From Couchioplanes caeruleus (GTDB lineage: Bacteria > Actinomycetota > Actinomycetes > Mycobacteriales > Micromonosporaceae), in contig NZ_RJKL01000001.1 of assembly GCF_003751945.1 (NCBI RefSeq), positions 5,456,001 through 5,520,000 of the forward strand: a stretch of 64,000 bases of DNA, in the 5' to 3' direction. Made by a program: the position numbers and the translations under genes. Below, piece after piece: positions 52,630 through 60,682 of this stretch. Within the stretch, counting starts at the first letter, position 1; the number at the start of each line of letters is the position of its first letter. The notes under the pieces were generated by a model. The model saw only the letters and a list, made by a program, of their open reading frames with translations, was not told where the DNA came from and ran no database searches.

Positions 52630-55143
52630 ATGGTCAAGGTCGATCAGGCAGTCCTGGCGGATCCCGTCCGGCTGAAGGCGGTCGAGCTGTCGAAACGGTT
52701 GTTACCGGTTCTGCCGATGCCGGTGGACGAGATCGCCCGGCTGGCGGCCCGGCTGACCGGCGCACCGATGGCGGTCGTGACGCTCGTCGGCAGCGAGGAG
52801 GAGTTCTTCGCGGGCACCTACGCCCTGCCCGAAACGCTGGGTAGCCGGGGGAAGCGGCTCCCGCTGGAATACTCGCTGTGCAAGTACGTCGTCTCCTCCG
52901 ACCATCTGCTCGGCGTCGAGGACATGCGCGCTTCCGACGATCCGGAGCTATGCGAGCACCTGCTGACCAGGGAGTACGGCGTACGCGCCTTCCTGAGCGT
53001 GCCGGTGCGCGACACGGAGGACCGGCCCGTGGGGTCGCTGACGGTGCTCGACACCGAGGTGCGCGGGTGGACCGACGAGCACAGCGCCACGCTGCTGGAG
53101 ATCGAACACCTGCTGCGCCCGCCGGCCGGCTGGACGGCGCTCCCGGCCGCGGTCGACGGCCTCGACAGCGCGGCGCTGCTCGACAGCGTCCCCCAGGCGC
53201 TGCTGGCCGTCGACGCGAACGGCATCATCGTCGGCTTCAACCGCGCCGCGGAAGATCTTCTGGGCTTCACCGCGGCCGAGGTCCGCGGCTGTTCGCTCGA
53301 CGACTGCATCCACCCGGACTACGACCACCAGCCCATCGGCGCCGCGCTCGACCGGCTGTTCGCGGCCGCCCCCACCCGGCCGGTGCGCCGCCAGGTACGT
53401 CTGCGGCACCGCGACGGGCGCCGGCTGCTCACCGAGGTCGCGCTCACCGTCGTCCGCGGCTCGGCCGGTGCGCTGGCGTGCGTGCTCATCACCGACCTGA
53501 CCGGTTCCAAGGCCGTCGAGGAACGAGCCGACCACAACGCCAGCTTCCTCAACGCGCTGCTGGACAGCCTCTCCGTCGGCGTGGTCGCCTGTGACGCCGC
53601 AGGCGGGCTCGTGGTGATGAACCGCGCGCTGCGCGAGGTCTACGGCCTGCCGGCCACGAGCGACCTGCCCACCGACTACGCCACCGCGATCGGGCGCTTC
53701 CTCTACGACAGCGACAACAAGCCGCTGCCTTGGCGAAGCGCGCCGCTCATGCGGGCCTGCGCCGGGGAGTACGTGCGCGACACCGACATCTTCATCGCCG
53801 TCCCCGGCCACCGGAATCGGACGTTCTCCGTCACCGCCCAGCCGATCGTCACTCCCGACGGCCGGCGTACCGGCGCGGTCGCGGTGAGCCATGAGGTCAC
53901 GGCGGTGCGCCGGGTCGAGCGCTTCCGGGCCTGTCACGAGGCCGTCGAGCTCGCGCTGAAGTCCGCCGCGTCGATCGCCGACGCCACCCCGAGCGTCCTG
54001 CAGGCGGTGGTGACCACCCTCGGCTGGTCGGCGGCGGAGCTCTACCTCGTCGACGAGATCACCGGTCAGCTCCACACGGTCGGGCACTGGAACGGCACGG
54101 CGATGGACATCGAGGACTTCTTCGGCCACACCCCGGTCAAGGGCGCGGGTGCCACCGGCCGGGTCTGGAAGACCGGCCAGCCCTTCTGGATCCGGGAGAT
54201 CGGCGAGGCCACCATGCTGCGCTCGCCGTTCGAGCGGGAACGCGTCGAGATCTGCCTGCGCAGCGGCATCCACAGCGTCCTCGCCGTCCCGGTCAGTGAC
54301 GGCCGGTCACTGCTGGGCGTGCTGACCTGCTATGCCGGGGCCGCCGAACACCACGAGGACATGCTGACCGTCCTGCTCGACGGCGTCGCCGCGCAGATCG
54401 GCATCTTCGTCGCGCTCCGCCGGGCCGAGGAGCTGAGCCGGCAGCTCGGCCGGATGCAGGACGACTTCATCTCGCTCGTCGGCCACGAGCTGCGCACGCC
54501 GCTGACCGCGATCACCGCGTACGCCGGCATGCTCGCCGACGACTACAGCGAGGACGACGAAGGCCGCGCCATGGTGCAGAGCATCGAGCGCAACGCCGCC
54601 GAGCTGCAGACGATCGTCGCCACCCTGCTCGACCTCGCCGGCCTGGACTCCGGGCATCTCAATCTGAACATCCGGCGCGTCGACCTCACCACGATCATCG
54701 CCGAGTGCGAGGCGGCTTCCCACCACCACGACGTGCGGTTCCACACCGACATGCCGGACGCCGTCACGATCGACGGCGATCCCGACCGGCTGCGGCAGGT
54801 GGTGCAGGACCTGCTGGACAACGCCGCGAAGTACAGCCCCGGCGGCAGTGACGTCCACGTCAGCCTCGAGACCGACGGGCAGATGGCGGAGCTGTGCGTC
54901 AGCGACGAGGGCATCGGCACCCCGCGCGACGAACGCGAACGCGTCTTCGACCGCTTCTACCGTGGGAGCAACGTCCGCCACCACGGGACGAACGGCAGCG
55001 GGCTCGGGCTGAGCCGCGCCCGCACCATCGTCCACCTGCACGGCGGCACCATCCAGCTCCTCGACAACGAGCCCACCGGCACCGTCGCCGTCGTCCGGCT
55101 GCCCCACGAGCAGGACGCCGCGCTCACCGTACGCCGCCTCTGA
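52630..55143 (+). CDS. Soluble sensor kinase GAF-PAS-PAS-GAF-HisKA-HATPase
   Basis: An 837-residue cytoplasmic kinase. Order: GAF (about 30-160, LEYSLCKYVVSSDHLLGVED), PAS (about 180-300, LLAVDANGIIVGFNRAAEDL), second PAS (about 310-430), GAF (about 440-590, SAAELYLVDEITGQLHTVGH), HisKA with His619 in SLVGHELRTPLTAITAYAGM, HATPase with DLLDNAAKYSPGG, DEGIGTP and NGSGLGLSRART. The first GAF with a Cys in LCKYV could bind a small ligand. It probably phosphorylates the receiver encoded upstream. The ATG at 52630 is preceded by several other in-frame starts. Confidence 0.87.
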   Translation: MVKVDQAVLADPVRLKAVELSKRLLPVLPMPVDEIARLAARLTGAPMAVVTLVGSEEEFFAGTYALPETLGSRGKRLPLEYSLCKYVVSSDHLLGVEDMRASDDPELCEHLLTREYGVRAFLSVPVRDTEDRPVGSLTVLDTEVRGWTDEHSATLLEIEHLLRPPAGWTALPAAVDGLDSAALLDSVPQALLAVDANGIIVGFNRAAEDLLGFTAAEVRGCSLDDCIHPDYDHQPIGAALDRLFAAAPTRPVRRQVRLRHRDGRRLLTEVALTVVRGSAGALACVLITDLTGSKAVEERADHNASFLNALLDSLSVGVVACDAAGGLVVMNRALREVYGLPATSDLPTDYATAIGRFLYDSDNKPLPWRSAPLMRACAGEYVRDTDIFIAVPGHRNRTFSVTAQPIVTPDGRRTGAVAVSHEVTAVRRVERFRACHEAVELALKSAASIADATPSVLQAVVTTLGWSAAELYLVDEITGQLHTVGHWNGTAMDIEDFFGHTPVKGAGATGRVWKTGQPFWIREIGEATMLRSPFERERVEICLRSGIHSVLAVPVSDGRSLLGVLTCYAGAAEHHEDMLTVLLDGVAAQIGIFVALRRAEELSRQLGRMQDDFISLVGHELRTPLTAITAYAGMLADDYSEDDEGRAMVQSIERNAAELQTIVATLLDLAGLDSGHLNLNIRRVDLTTIIAECEAASHHHDVRFHTDMPDAVTIDGDPDRLRQVVQDLLDNAAKYSPGGSDVHVSLETDGQMAELCVSDEGIGTPRDERERVFDRFYRGSNVRHHGTNGSGLGLSRARTIVHLHGGTIQLLDNEPTGTVAVVRLPHEQDAALTVRRL

Positions 55144-55147
55144 GGCG

Positions 55148-55891
55148 TTACAGCAGGGGCTCGATGTGGCGTCGGGGCAGCGGGCCCGGCTTGGCGATGT
55201 AGTAGCCCTGGCCGTGGCGTACGCCCAGTTCCAGCAACTGGGCGTGCTCCGCGTACGTCTCGATGCCCTCGGCGACCAGCATGGCGCCGATGCTCTCGGC
55301 GAAGGTGACCAGCGCGCGGGCGAGGGCGATCCGGACCGGGTCCTGGTCGATGCCGCGGGTCAGCGAGATGTCGAGCTTGATGACGTCGGGCTGGATCTGC
55401 AGGATCTGGCTCAGGTTGGCGAAGCCGGCGCCGGCGTCGTCCACCGCGATCAAAATCCCGGCCGCCCGGAGCAGGTCCATGACCTCGCGCAGCGCCGTGT
55501 AGTCGGTGACCTGGGTGTGCTCGGTCAGCTCCACCGCGATGCGGCGGTGCGCGTGCGCCAGCAGCATGGTGATGGTCCGCGGCGTCAGCAGCGCCTCCAC
55601 CGACGCGTTCAGGCTGAGCCACACGCCGTCCGGCACGTCGCCGAGGCGCAGCAGGGACCGCTCGATCGCCAGGATCTCCAGCTCCACCCCCAGACCGGCC
55701 GCGTCCGCGGCGGCGAACGCCTCCGCCGGGTTCGCGAAGTGCCGGCGGTCGAACCGGGCCAGCGCCTCGTAGCCGTTGACCATCCCGTCTTCCAGCTGCA
55801 CGATCGGCTGGAAGGCGGTCTCGACCGCGCTGCGGTAGAGCACTTCGCGAACGGCCCGGTTGGCGGGCGAGGGGAGCTGCGCGACGGTCAT
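55148..55891 (-). CDS. EAL-domain c-di-GMP phosphodiesterase
   Basis: A 247-residue stand-alone EAL domain. Key motifs are kept: GYEALARF, SLNASVEALL (metal Asn), VELTEHTQV (Glu), VDDAGAGFANL (Asp pair, with Ala for the usual Phe), IKLD (Lys) and VAEGIET (Glu). It should hydrolyse c-di-GMP to pGpG in the cytoplasm. The ATG has no ribosome-binding site and lies nine bases after the promoter element GCCGACT, so the mRNA is probably leaderless. Its promoter shares the triple TTGAG layout with the TasA-like and mini-GT2 genes. It converges with the GAF/PAS kinase gene. Confidence 0.88.
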   Translation of the reverse strand: MTVAQLPSPANRAVREVLYRSAVETAFQPIVQLEDGMVNGYEALARFDRRHFANPAEAFAAADAAGLGVELEILAIERSLLRLGDVPDGVWLSLNASVEALLTPRTITMLLAHAHRRIAVELTEHTQVTDYTALREVMDLLRAAGILIAVDDAGAGFANLSQILQIQPDVIKLDISLTRGIDQDPVRIALARALVTFAESIGAMLVAEGIETYAEHAQLLELGVRHGQGYYIAKPGPLPRRHIEPLL

Positions 55892-55899
55892 GCCGCATC

Positions 55900-55940
55900 A
55901 GTCGGCAGCGGCCCTCAACGCAATCTCAAGCCGCCGTCAG
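55900..55940 (-). promoter_or_regulatory. Triple 11-bp TTGAG-type box with GCCGACT (EAL gene)
   Basis: Read leftward: CTGAC, TTGAG and TTGAG start at 55940, 55929 and 55918, 11 bases apart. Six bases after the last TTGAGG comes GCCGACT (55906-55900). The EAL ATG (55891) follows at once. The first half-site overlaps the stop of the EAL-HDOD gene. The spacing is identical to the boxes at 22330 and 59949. Confidence 0.6.
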
Positions 55941-57214
55941 CGAAAGGCAAAGCTTCGGGTGAGTTCCTCGTGGCGGGTGTCGTCGTGCGTGGCGGCGACG
56001 GTCTGGGCCGACCAGCGCATCGCGTCCATGACGGCGCCGGTGAGGTCGTTGCCGCCGCGGTTGAAGCCCATCATGACCATGTCGCCGCGCTCGTACGCGT
56101 CGACCACCCGCAGCATCCGGCCGAGCGGGCCGGTGCCGCGGGTCAGGGCCGCGCCGATGTCCGCGGTCAAGGGCAGGTGGCTCACCAGCGATGCCGGGGT
56201 GATGCCGAGGAGCTGGGCGACCGCGGTGATGAGCCCGGCCACGAACGCCGCGTCCGGGTCGGTGTCGAACCGCGCCGCCAGGTTGTGGCACAGCCGGGCC
56301 CGGGTCAGCGCGTTGGTCAGTTGGACCTCGGTCTCCTCGGCCACGTCGTCGACCGTCATGAGCATCGCCCAGCGGCGGATGTGGCCCAGGCCCAGCAGCA
56401 TCACGGCCTGGCGGATCGACGACACCCGGCGGATCGAGCCCACGGCGGCGCTGTTGCTGGCCCGCAGCACCCGCATGGTCAGCGCCGGGTCGCTCGAGAC
56501 GATCTCCACGATCCGGTCGATGTCGACGTCGGCCGCGTCCAGCGCGGCGAGCAGCTCCACCCGGCGCGACTTGAACGGAGGGATGCAGGCGGCGGTCATC
56601 ACCTGAGGGCGGCTGAGCACGTAGCCCTGGCGCAGCTCGATGCCGTACCGGTCGCACAGGGCCAGGTGGTCCAGCGTCTCCAGACCCTCGGCGACGATCT
56701 CGATGCCGGGGAAGCCGCGGAAGAAGGCGAGCTGCTCCTCCAGGCGCTCCGGGTCGCAGCTCGGCAGGTCCAGCTTCACGTACGAGGCCAGCGGCAGCAG
56801 CCGCTCGTGCCCAGATCCCCAGACGAAGTCGTCCAGCGCGATGGGGTAGCCGGCGGCGACGAGGTTCGACACACCCGCCACCACGGCATCGTCGACCTCG
56901 ATCGTCTCGAGCACCTCGAGGACGACGCTCTCCGGGCCGAACGGGAGGATGAGCTCGCCGGTGAGGAACTCGCGCGTCATGTTGATGAAGCACATGCGGT
57001 CGCCGACGATCTCGTCGAGCCCGAACTCGGTGAACGCGTTGACGAGGACGTGGCTCGTCGCGTACGCGTCCCGCCGGTCGGCCTCGACGGCGCTGGTGTT
57101 GCCGCGGAACAGCAGCTCGTAGCCCGCGATGTCACCGTGCGCGTCGAAGATCGGCTGCCGCCCGATGTGCACCTGGCGGGTGCCCGGCTGAGTGAACTCC
57201 TGCCGCTTGTCCAT
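55937..57214 (-). CDS. EAL-HDOD signalling protein (YuxH-like)
   Basis: A 425-residue protein: an EAL-type domain (residues about 15-210) and an HDOD domain (about 215-405). The EAL part keeps GYELLFR, INMTREFL, LEVLETIE, LDDFVWG, VKLD and VAEGLET, but with the divergent form seen in YuxH/CdgJ-type proteins, many of which are inactive phosphodiesterases acting by protein contact. The HDOD part reads IPPFKSRRVELLAALDAADV to LGHIRRWAMLM. In other bacteria such proteins act in motility and c-di-GMP pathways. A FliA-like promoter precedes it. It lies 45 bases before the EAL gene on the same strand. Confidence 0.87.
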   Translation of the reverse strand: MDKRQEFTQPGTRQVHIGRQPIFDAHGDIAGYELLFRGNTSAVEADRRDAYATSHVLVNAFTEFGLDEIVGDRMCFINMTREFLTGELILPFGPESVVLEVLETIEVDDAVVAGVSNLVAAGYPIALDDFVWGSGHERLLPLASYVKLDLPSCDPERLEEQLAFFRGFPGIEIVAEGLETLDHLALCDRYGIELRQGYVLSRPQVMTAACIPPFKSRRVELLAALDAADVDIDRIVEIVSSDPALTMRVLRASNSAAVGSIRRVSSIRQAVMLLGLGHIRRWAMLMTVDDVAEETEVQLTNALTRARLCHNLAARFDTDPDAAFVAGLITAVAQLLGITPASLVSHLPLTADIGAALTRGTGPLGRMLRVVDAYERGDMVMMGFNRGGNDLTGAVMDAMRWSAQTVAATHDDTRHEELTRSFAFR

Positions 57215-57221
57215 GGCGTGA

Positions 57222-57249
57222 CGATCGGCCGCCTTGATCTTCTCTTGAG
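57222..57249 (-). promoter_or_regulatory. FliA-like promoter of the EAL-HDOD gene
   Basis: Read leftward: CTCA (57249-57246), 16 bases, GCCGAT (57229-57224), ten bases before the ATG at 57214. The GCCGAT box matches the -10 of flagellar (FliA/SigD) sigma promoters, and TCAAGAGA-N11-GCCGATCG fits the classical spacing. Two half-sites TTGA (57234 and 57245 on the other strand), 11 bases apart, overlap it. Either reading needs experiment. Confidence 0.45.
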
Positions 57250-57319
57250 CGTTCTCTGCGGGAAACCTGACCGTGGGGCCACGCCCGCGGTGGGCGCGGC
57301 CCCACGGGCCGATCGTCGA

Positions 57320-58972
57320 TCAGGAACCGCCGGAGATGTACCAGTAGCCGGTCACCGCCGCGGCGGGCACGTCCGGGCTGACCGCGCCCTTGCCCCAGAA
57401 GTAGTCGTTCATGCTGACCGCGCCGCCGGGCCCGATCGGGCCCATGCTGGCCCAGACCACCGAGGCGGGCTGGTCGTCGATCGACGCCTGCGCCCAGGCG
57501 CTGCGCACCGGCATCGGCTTGTTCCACCACAGGAACGGCGTCCGCAGCATGTAGTTCGCGTACGTGCCGCCGTGCGAGGCGCTGTGGTACGACACCGTGT
57601 GGAAGCTGTTGATCTGGTGCAGGCCGGCGAACGCGGGACCCCAGCGCTGCCACCACCGCTGGCCGCCCGAGTCACTGGCGAGCACCAGACAGGTGAACAG
57701 GCTCATCCACTCGACGTCGCCGTTGCCCCAGCGCGCGTCGGTGTTCGACAGGAACGTGTCGTCGTTGCTGCTGCACCCCGAGAAGCTGAACCCGGTGGGC
57801 GACCCGTGGCCCTGCCAGTAGGTCATGTCGACGTGGTCGGTCCAGTCGCTGTCGTCACCGCCGAACGCCGGATCCTTGAAGTCCTGCTCCCAGGCGTTCT
57901 GATCGGTCCAACTGAACTCGACCGGAATGCCGCGGGAGGAGAACTGGCCGTTGAACGAGGCGAGGTTGGTGCCGGTGTGCGGCAGCCCGGAGCACGGCCC
58001 GGTGCCCTCGCTGCCGACGTCGGCCCGGCCGTACGCGCGGGCGGTCACCCGGTCGGGACCGGGGCGCGGTGCGGGCGGCGGGGGCATCTCCGGGAGCTGC
58101 GCGTCCAGCGCGGCCGGCACGACGACGATCTGGGCGCGGCTGCCGTCGGCGTGGAAGCCGGAGCAGCGCAGGCTCGGCTCGATGGTGCGCACGCCCGCCG
58201 ACAGCGCCGGCGCCCAGTAGACCGGGGTGGCAGAGGCGATCCGTACCCTGCCGGCCATCGCCTCGGCGCAGCGGGACTGTGCCCCGGCGGCGTCGACGAC
58301 CGCGACCGAGCCCGTCTGCGCCACCGTACGGGTGCTGTAGGACAGGGCCGTGGCCTTACCCTTGCCGTCGAACGCGATCCGGATCTTGGCACCGGGTCCC
58401 TCGTACGGCAGCCCGGCGAGGGTGAAGGAATAGGAGACGCTGGTGTCCAGCGCGGCCGACACGGTCGTCTGTCCCCGGCGGTCGACCGCGGTGATCGTGG
58501 TGTTTCGTGCGCTCGCCTTCGCGCCTCGCGGCGTGAGTTTCGCCGTCGCCAGGGCCTGGGCCGCCCGCCGCAGCGCGTCACTCGAGCCGATGGTGCGCAG
58601 GCGCCTGAGTGCGGCGACGTCGAGCACCGTGGTGGTGGTCGGCTGCCCGTCCTCGTCCTTGCCGGGCCGGCCCGCCGTCTTGGTCGGCACGGCCAGGAAC
58701 GACTGCTCGGCGGCGTAACGGACACTGCCGTCCTCGCCGCGCGCGAGGCGGATCCCCAGGGCCTTGCCCAGCCCTGAGGCCTGCGCCGCGGTCAGGCCGC
58801 TCGAGCGTACGGCGAAGACCGGCAGCGTCGCCGCCGTGTCCGCTCCCGTCGCCGCGGCCGCTCCCGCCGGGGCGGCGATCGCGCTCACGCCCAGCGGCGC
58901 GACGACCGCCGCCGTGAGCAGGGCGGCGGTCGCCCGTCGCCGGCGTCTCGGTGTCTGCGTCTTGCTCCCCAT
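57320..58972 (-). CDS. Secreted protein with DUF6345-like C-terminal domain
   Basis: A 550-residue exported protein with a signal peptide (ATAALLTAAVVAPLGVSAIA, cleavage near AGA) and an N-terminal region of about 250 residues of beta-rich, PepSY-like repeats (VAALRRLRTIGSSDALRRAA). The C-terminal 220 residues contain DHVDMTYWQGHGSPTGFSFS, VEWMSLFTCLVLASDSGGQR and SFHTVSYHSASHGGTYANYM, which resemble the DUF6345 family of presumed hydrolases: a Gly-His pair, then a Cys, then a His. That suggests a caspase/gingipain-like layout, but this is inference. The ATG at 58972 has a GGGGG upstream; GTG 58975 is an alternative. Confidence 0.68.
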   Translation of the reverse strand: MGSKTQTPRRRRRATAALLTAAVVAPLGVSAIAAPAGAAAATGADTAATLPVFAVRSSGLTAAQASGLGKALGIRLARGEDGSVRYAAEQSFLAVPTKTAGRPGKDEDGQPTTTTVLDVAALRRLRTIGSSDALRRAAQALATAKLTPRGAKASARNTTITAVDRRGQTTVSAALDTSVSYSFTLAGLPYEGPGAKIRIAFDGKGKATALSYSTRTVAQTGSVAVVDAAGAQSRCAEAMAGRVRIASATPVYWAPALSAGVRTIEPSLRCSGFHADGSRAQIVVVPAALDAQLPEMPPPPAPRPGPDRVTARAYGRADVGSEGTGPCSGLPHTGTNLASFNGQFSSRGIPVEFSWTDQNAWEQDFKDPAFGGDDSDWTDHVDMTYWQGHGSPTGFSFSGCSSNDDTFLSNTDARWGNGDVEWMSLFTCLVLASDSGGQRWWQRWGPAFAGLHQINSFHTVSYHSASHGGTYANYMLRTPFLWWNKPMPVRSAWAQASIDDQPASVVWASMGPIGPGGAVSMNDYFWGKGAVSPDVPAAAVTGYWYISGGS

Positions 58973-59088
58973 CACTGACCCCCGTGTCTGTGCTCCGGCA
59001 CCGGTCGGTGCCGCGCCCAGTATGGGAGCGGGAATTCGGGGAAAATGTGGTTATCACGGGCGAGACGGATAGGCGACAGCCGCGCCGC

Positions 59089-59535
59089 TCACTGCTCGGG
59101 CTGGGACGTCCCCACCGCGGTCACCTGGTCGACCGGCTTGCGGGTCACCTCGGACTTGACCAGCTTGCGGGACTTCTCCCGCCCGTCGGCGTAGACGACC
59201 TCGTACGTCAGGGTCTGCTCGCCGTCGATGCCCTCGGAGCGCAGCTCCTTCTCGCCCTCGGCCAGCCAGTTGTCCTTGATCGTGCGGGTCTTGAACTTGA
59301 CCGGCTTGGTCTCGGTGACCGTGCGCTTCCCGTCCCCGGTCGGCGCCGGCGGGCTGCTCGGCGCCGACGACGCGGGCACGCGTTCGCCGTTCTGCCAGGC
59401 CGGATTCGCCGCGTCATCGCCGGAGGAGGCGCCGCCGACGGCGAAGGCGCCACCGAGGGGCACGACCAGCGCGGCTGCGATCAGGCCGCCTTTCTGCAGG
59501 GGCTTCAAGCGCGACCACGCGCCCGTCGGGTTCAT
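59089..59535 (-). CDS. Membrane-anchored or secreted G5-domain protein
   Basis: A 148-residue protein with an N-terminal membrane segment or signal (GGLIAAALVVPLGGAFAVGG), a Pro/Ser linker and a G5 domain: KFKTRTIKDNWLAEGEKELR, then DGEQTLTYEVVYADGREKSR and the closing KPVDQVTAVGT. G5 domains bind N-acetylglucosamine-containing polymers and occur with resuscitation-promoting factors and peptidases, but no catalytic domain is present here. The ATG at 59535 is preceded by an in-frame GTG. It is 56 bases from the next small membrane gene. Confidence 0.8.
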   Translation of the reverse strand: MNPTGAWSRLKPLQKGGLIAAALVVPLGGAFAVGGASSGDDAANPAWQNGERVPASSAPSSPPAPTGDGKRTVTETKPVKFKTRTIKDNWLAEGEKELRSEGIDGEQTLTYEVVYADGREKSRKLVKSEVTRKPVDQVTAVGTSQPEQ

Positions 59536-59591
59536 CACCCGCACAGTCTGGACGTCCTCTTCCGGCGCCAGATCCTCCGTTCGGGTGATCC

Positions 59592-59813
59592 TCAGCTCGC
59601 CGGCGAATCTACCGGCAGGGTGACGCCGGAGGACGAGGCAGGGTTCGGCCGGGGCGGCTGCGGCGACTCGCGCGACACGCCGAAGACGAGCAGGCCCAGC
59701 AGTCCGGTCAGGAGCAGGGCGGCGATGGCAAACTCGAGCTTGTCCCGCCGGCGGATACGCCACATTCCGCGGGACGGGATCTCGTCGTACCACCGGGGTT
59801 CGTGTTCGCTCAC
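59592..59813 (-). CDS. Small single-pass membrane protein
   Basis: A 73-residue protein with a charged cytoplasmic N-terminus (SEHEPRWYDEIPSRGMWRIR), one membrane segment (EFAIAALLLTGLLGLLVFGV) and a Pro/Ser-rich tail. No family is recognised. The GTG at 59813 gives the compact form. It lies just upstream of the G5 gene on the same strand and may be cotranscribed. Confidence 0.6.
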   Translation of the reverse strand: MSEHEPRWYDEIPSRGMWRIRRRDKLEFAIAALLLTGLLGLLVFGVSRESPQPPRPNPASSSGVTLPVDSPAS

Positions 59814-59948
59814 CGCACCAGTCTTCGCCCGAGCCTTGGCCGGCGTGATCGGCGAAAGAAGCAAAAATATTTAGCCTCTTTCTCGACGACGTGCCGGCCC
59901 TTCGGCTCGTTGTCCATGTCCGAGCCCTTTCCAGGCTTTGCGCGGGTG

Positions 59949-59991
59949 TTGAGCGACGGCTGAGGTTGCATTGAGGTTGCCGGCCGAACTA
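59949..59991 (+). promoter_or_regulatory. Triple 11-bp TTGAG-type box with GCCGAACT (mini-GT2 gene)
   Basis: Half-sites TTGAG, CTGAG and TTGAG start at 59949, 59960 and 59971, each 11 bases apart. Six bases after the last TTGAGG comes GCCGAACTA (59983-59991), and the ATG is at 59998, so the transcript is nearly leaderless. The layout matches the boxes at 22330 and 55900. Confidence 0.6.
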
Positions 59992-59997
59992 TGGGGC

Positions 59998-60432
59998 ATG
60001 ACCTACTCGAACCTCCTCGCCGTTCCGCCCGTGGTCGTCGCCGGACCCGCCCGTGACCTCTCCCCGATGCCGTGGCCGTACCGCGTGGCCGCCGTCGAGC
60101 TCAGCGTCGTCGTTCCCTTCCACCGCACGGGCCCCCGGCTCCAGGAAGCCCTGAAGCGGATCAGCGACGCCCTCAACTCCCAGGGAATCGCCTTCGAGAT
60201 GATCGCCCTGTCCGCCCGTCCCGGCGCCGGATCCTCCCCGGAGCTGGACCGTATGCCCCACACCCGCGTCGTCACCTCGGGCTCGATCGAGGACAAGGGC
60301 GCGGCCCTGCACCTCGGCTTCGCCATGGCCCGCGGCGCCTGGATCTGCTTCGTCGACATCGACGAGGACGCCGAGATCGACGGATACGAGCTGATCGAGC
60401 ACTTCCACCGGGCCCGCGAGAAGAACCTCTGA
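59998..60432 (+). CDS. Short GT2-like protein (half-domain)
   Basis: A 144-residue protein with the opening of a GT2 fold: ELSVVVPFHRTGPRLQEALK, then MIALSARPGAGSSPELDRMP and the metal-like IDEDAEIDGYEL after WICFVD. It ends where the second half of a normal GT2 domain would begin, so it lacks the acceptor side. It may be a regulatory or partner protein. The DxD-like IDED is kept, so nucleotide binding is possible. The ATG at 59998 has no ribosome-binding site; the triple TTGAG box lies just upstream. Confidence 0.7.
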   Translation: MTYSNLLAVPPVVVAGPARDLSPMPWPYRVAAVELSVVVPFHRTGPRLQEALKRISDALNSQGIAFEMIALSARPGAGSSPELDRMPHTRVVTSGSIEDKGAALHLGFAMARGAWICFVDIDEDAEIDGYELIEHFHRAREKNL

Positions 60433-60469
60433 CCCGGCGGACCGGACGTTCCACGAAAGGCTGAGCCCC

Positions 60470-60682
60470 GTGCCAGCAGGACCTGACGTACTGACCCTTC
60501 CCTTCGCGGCCCTGGCGGTGTTGCTGTACCTGAACGCCACCCTGCGGCGCGATCCCGACGACGCCGGCGACGGCCCGCGGCGGAGGCGGACCGACGGATC
60601 CTCGCCGACAGCGCCTGAGCCGCACCGCGGAGATCAGGAACGCGAGGCCTGGACGAAGAAGCGGTGGGCGGTCACCGTGTAG
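60470..60682 (+). CDS. Possible 70-residue membrane protein
   Basis: A GTG-started frame encodes a short hydrophobic N-terminus (LTLPFAALAVLLYLNATL) and a charged, disordered tail. It follows the mini-GT2 gene by 37 bases and could be its operon partner, but its last 49 bases overlap the end of the convergent methyltransferase gene. An AAAGG precedes the start at longer than usual spacing. No homology is recognised. Confidence 0.45.
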   Translation: MPAGPDVLTLPFAALAVLLYLNATLRRDPDDAGDGPRRRRTDGSSPTAPEPHRGDQEREAWTKKRWAVTV

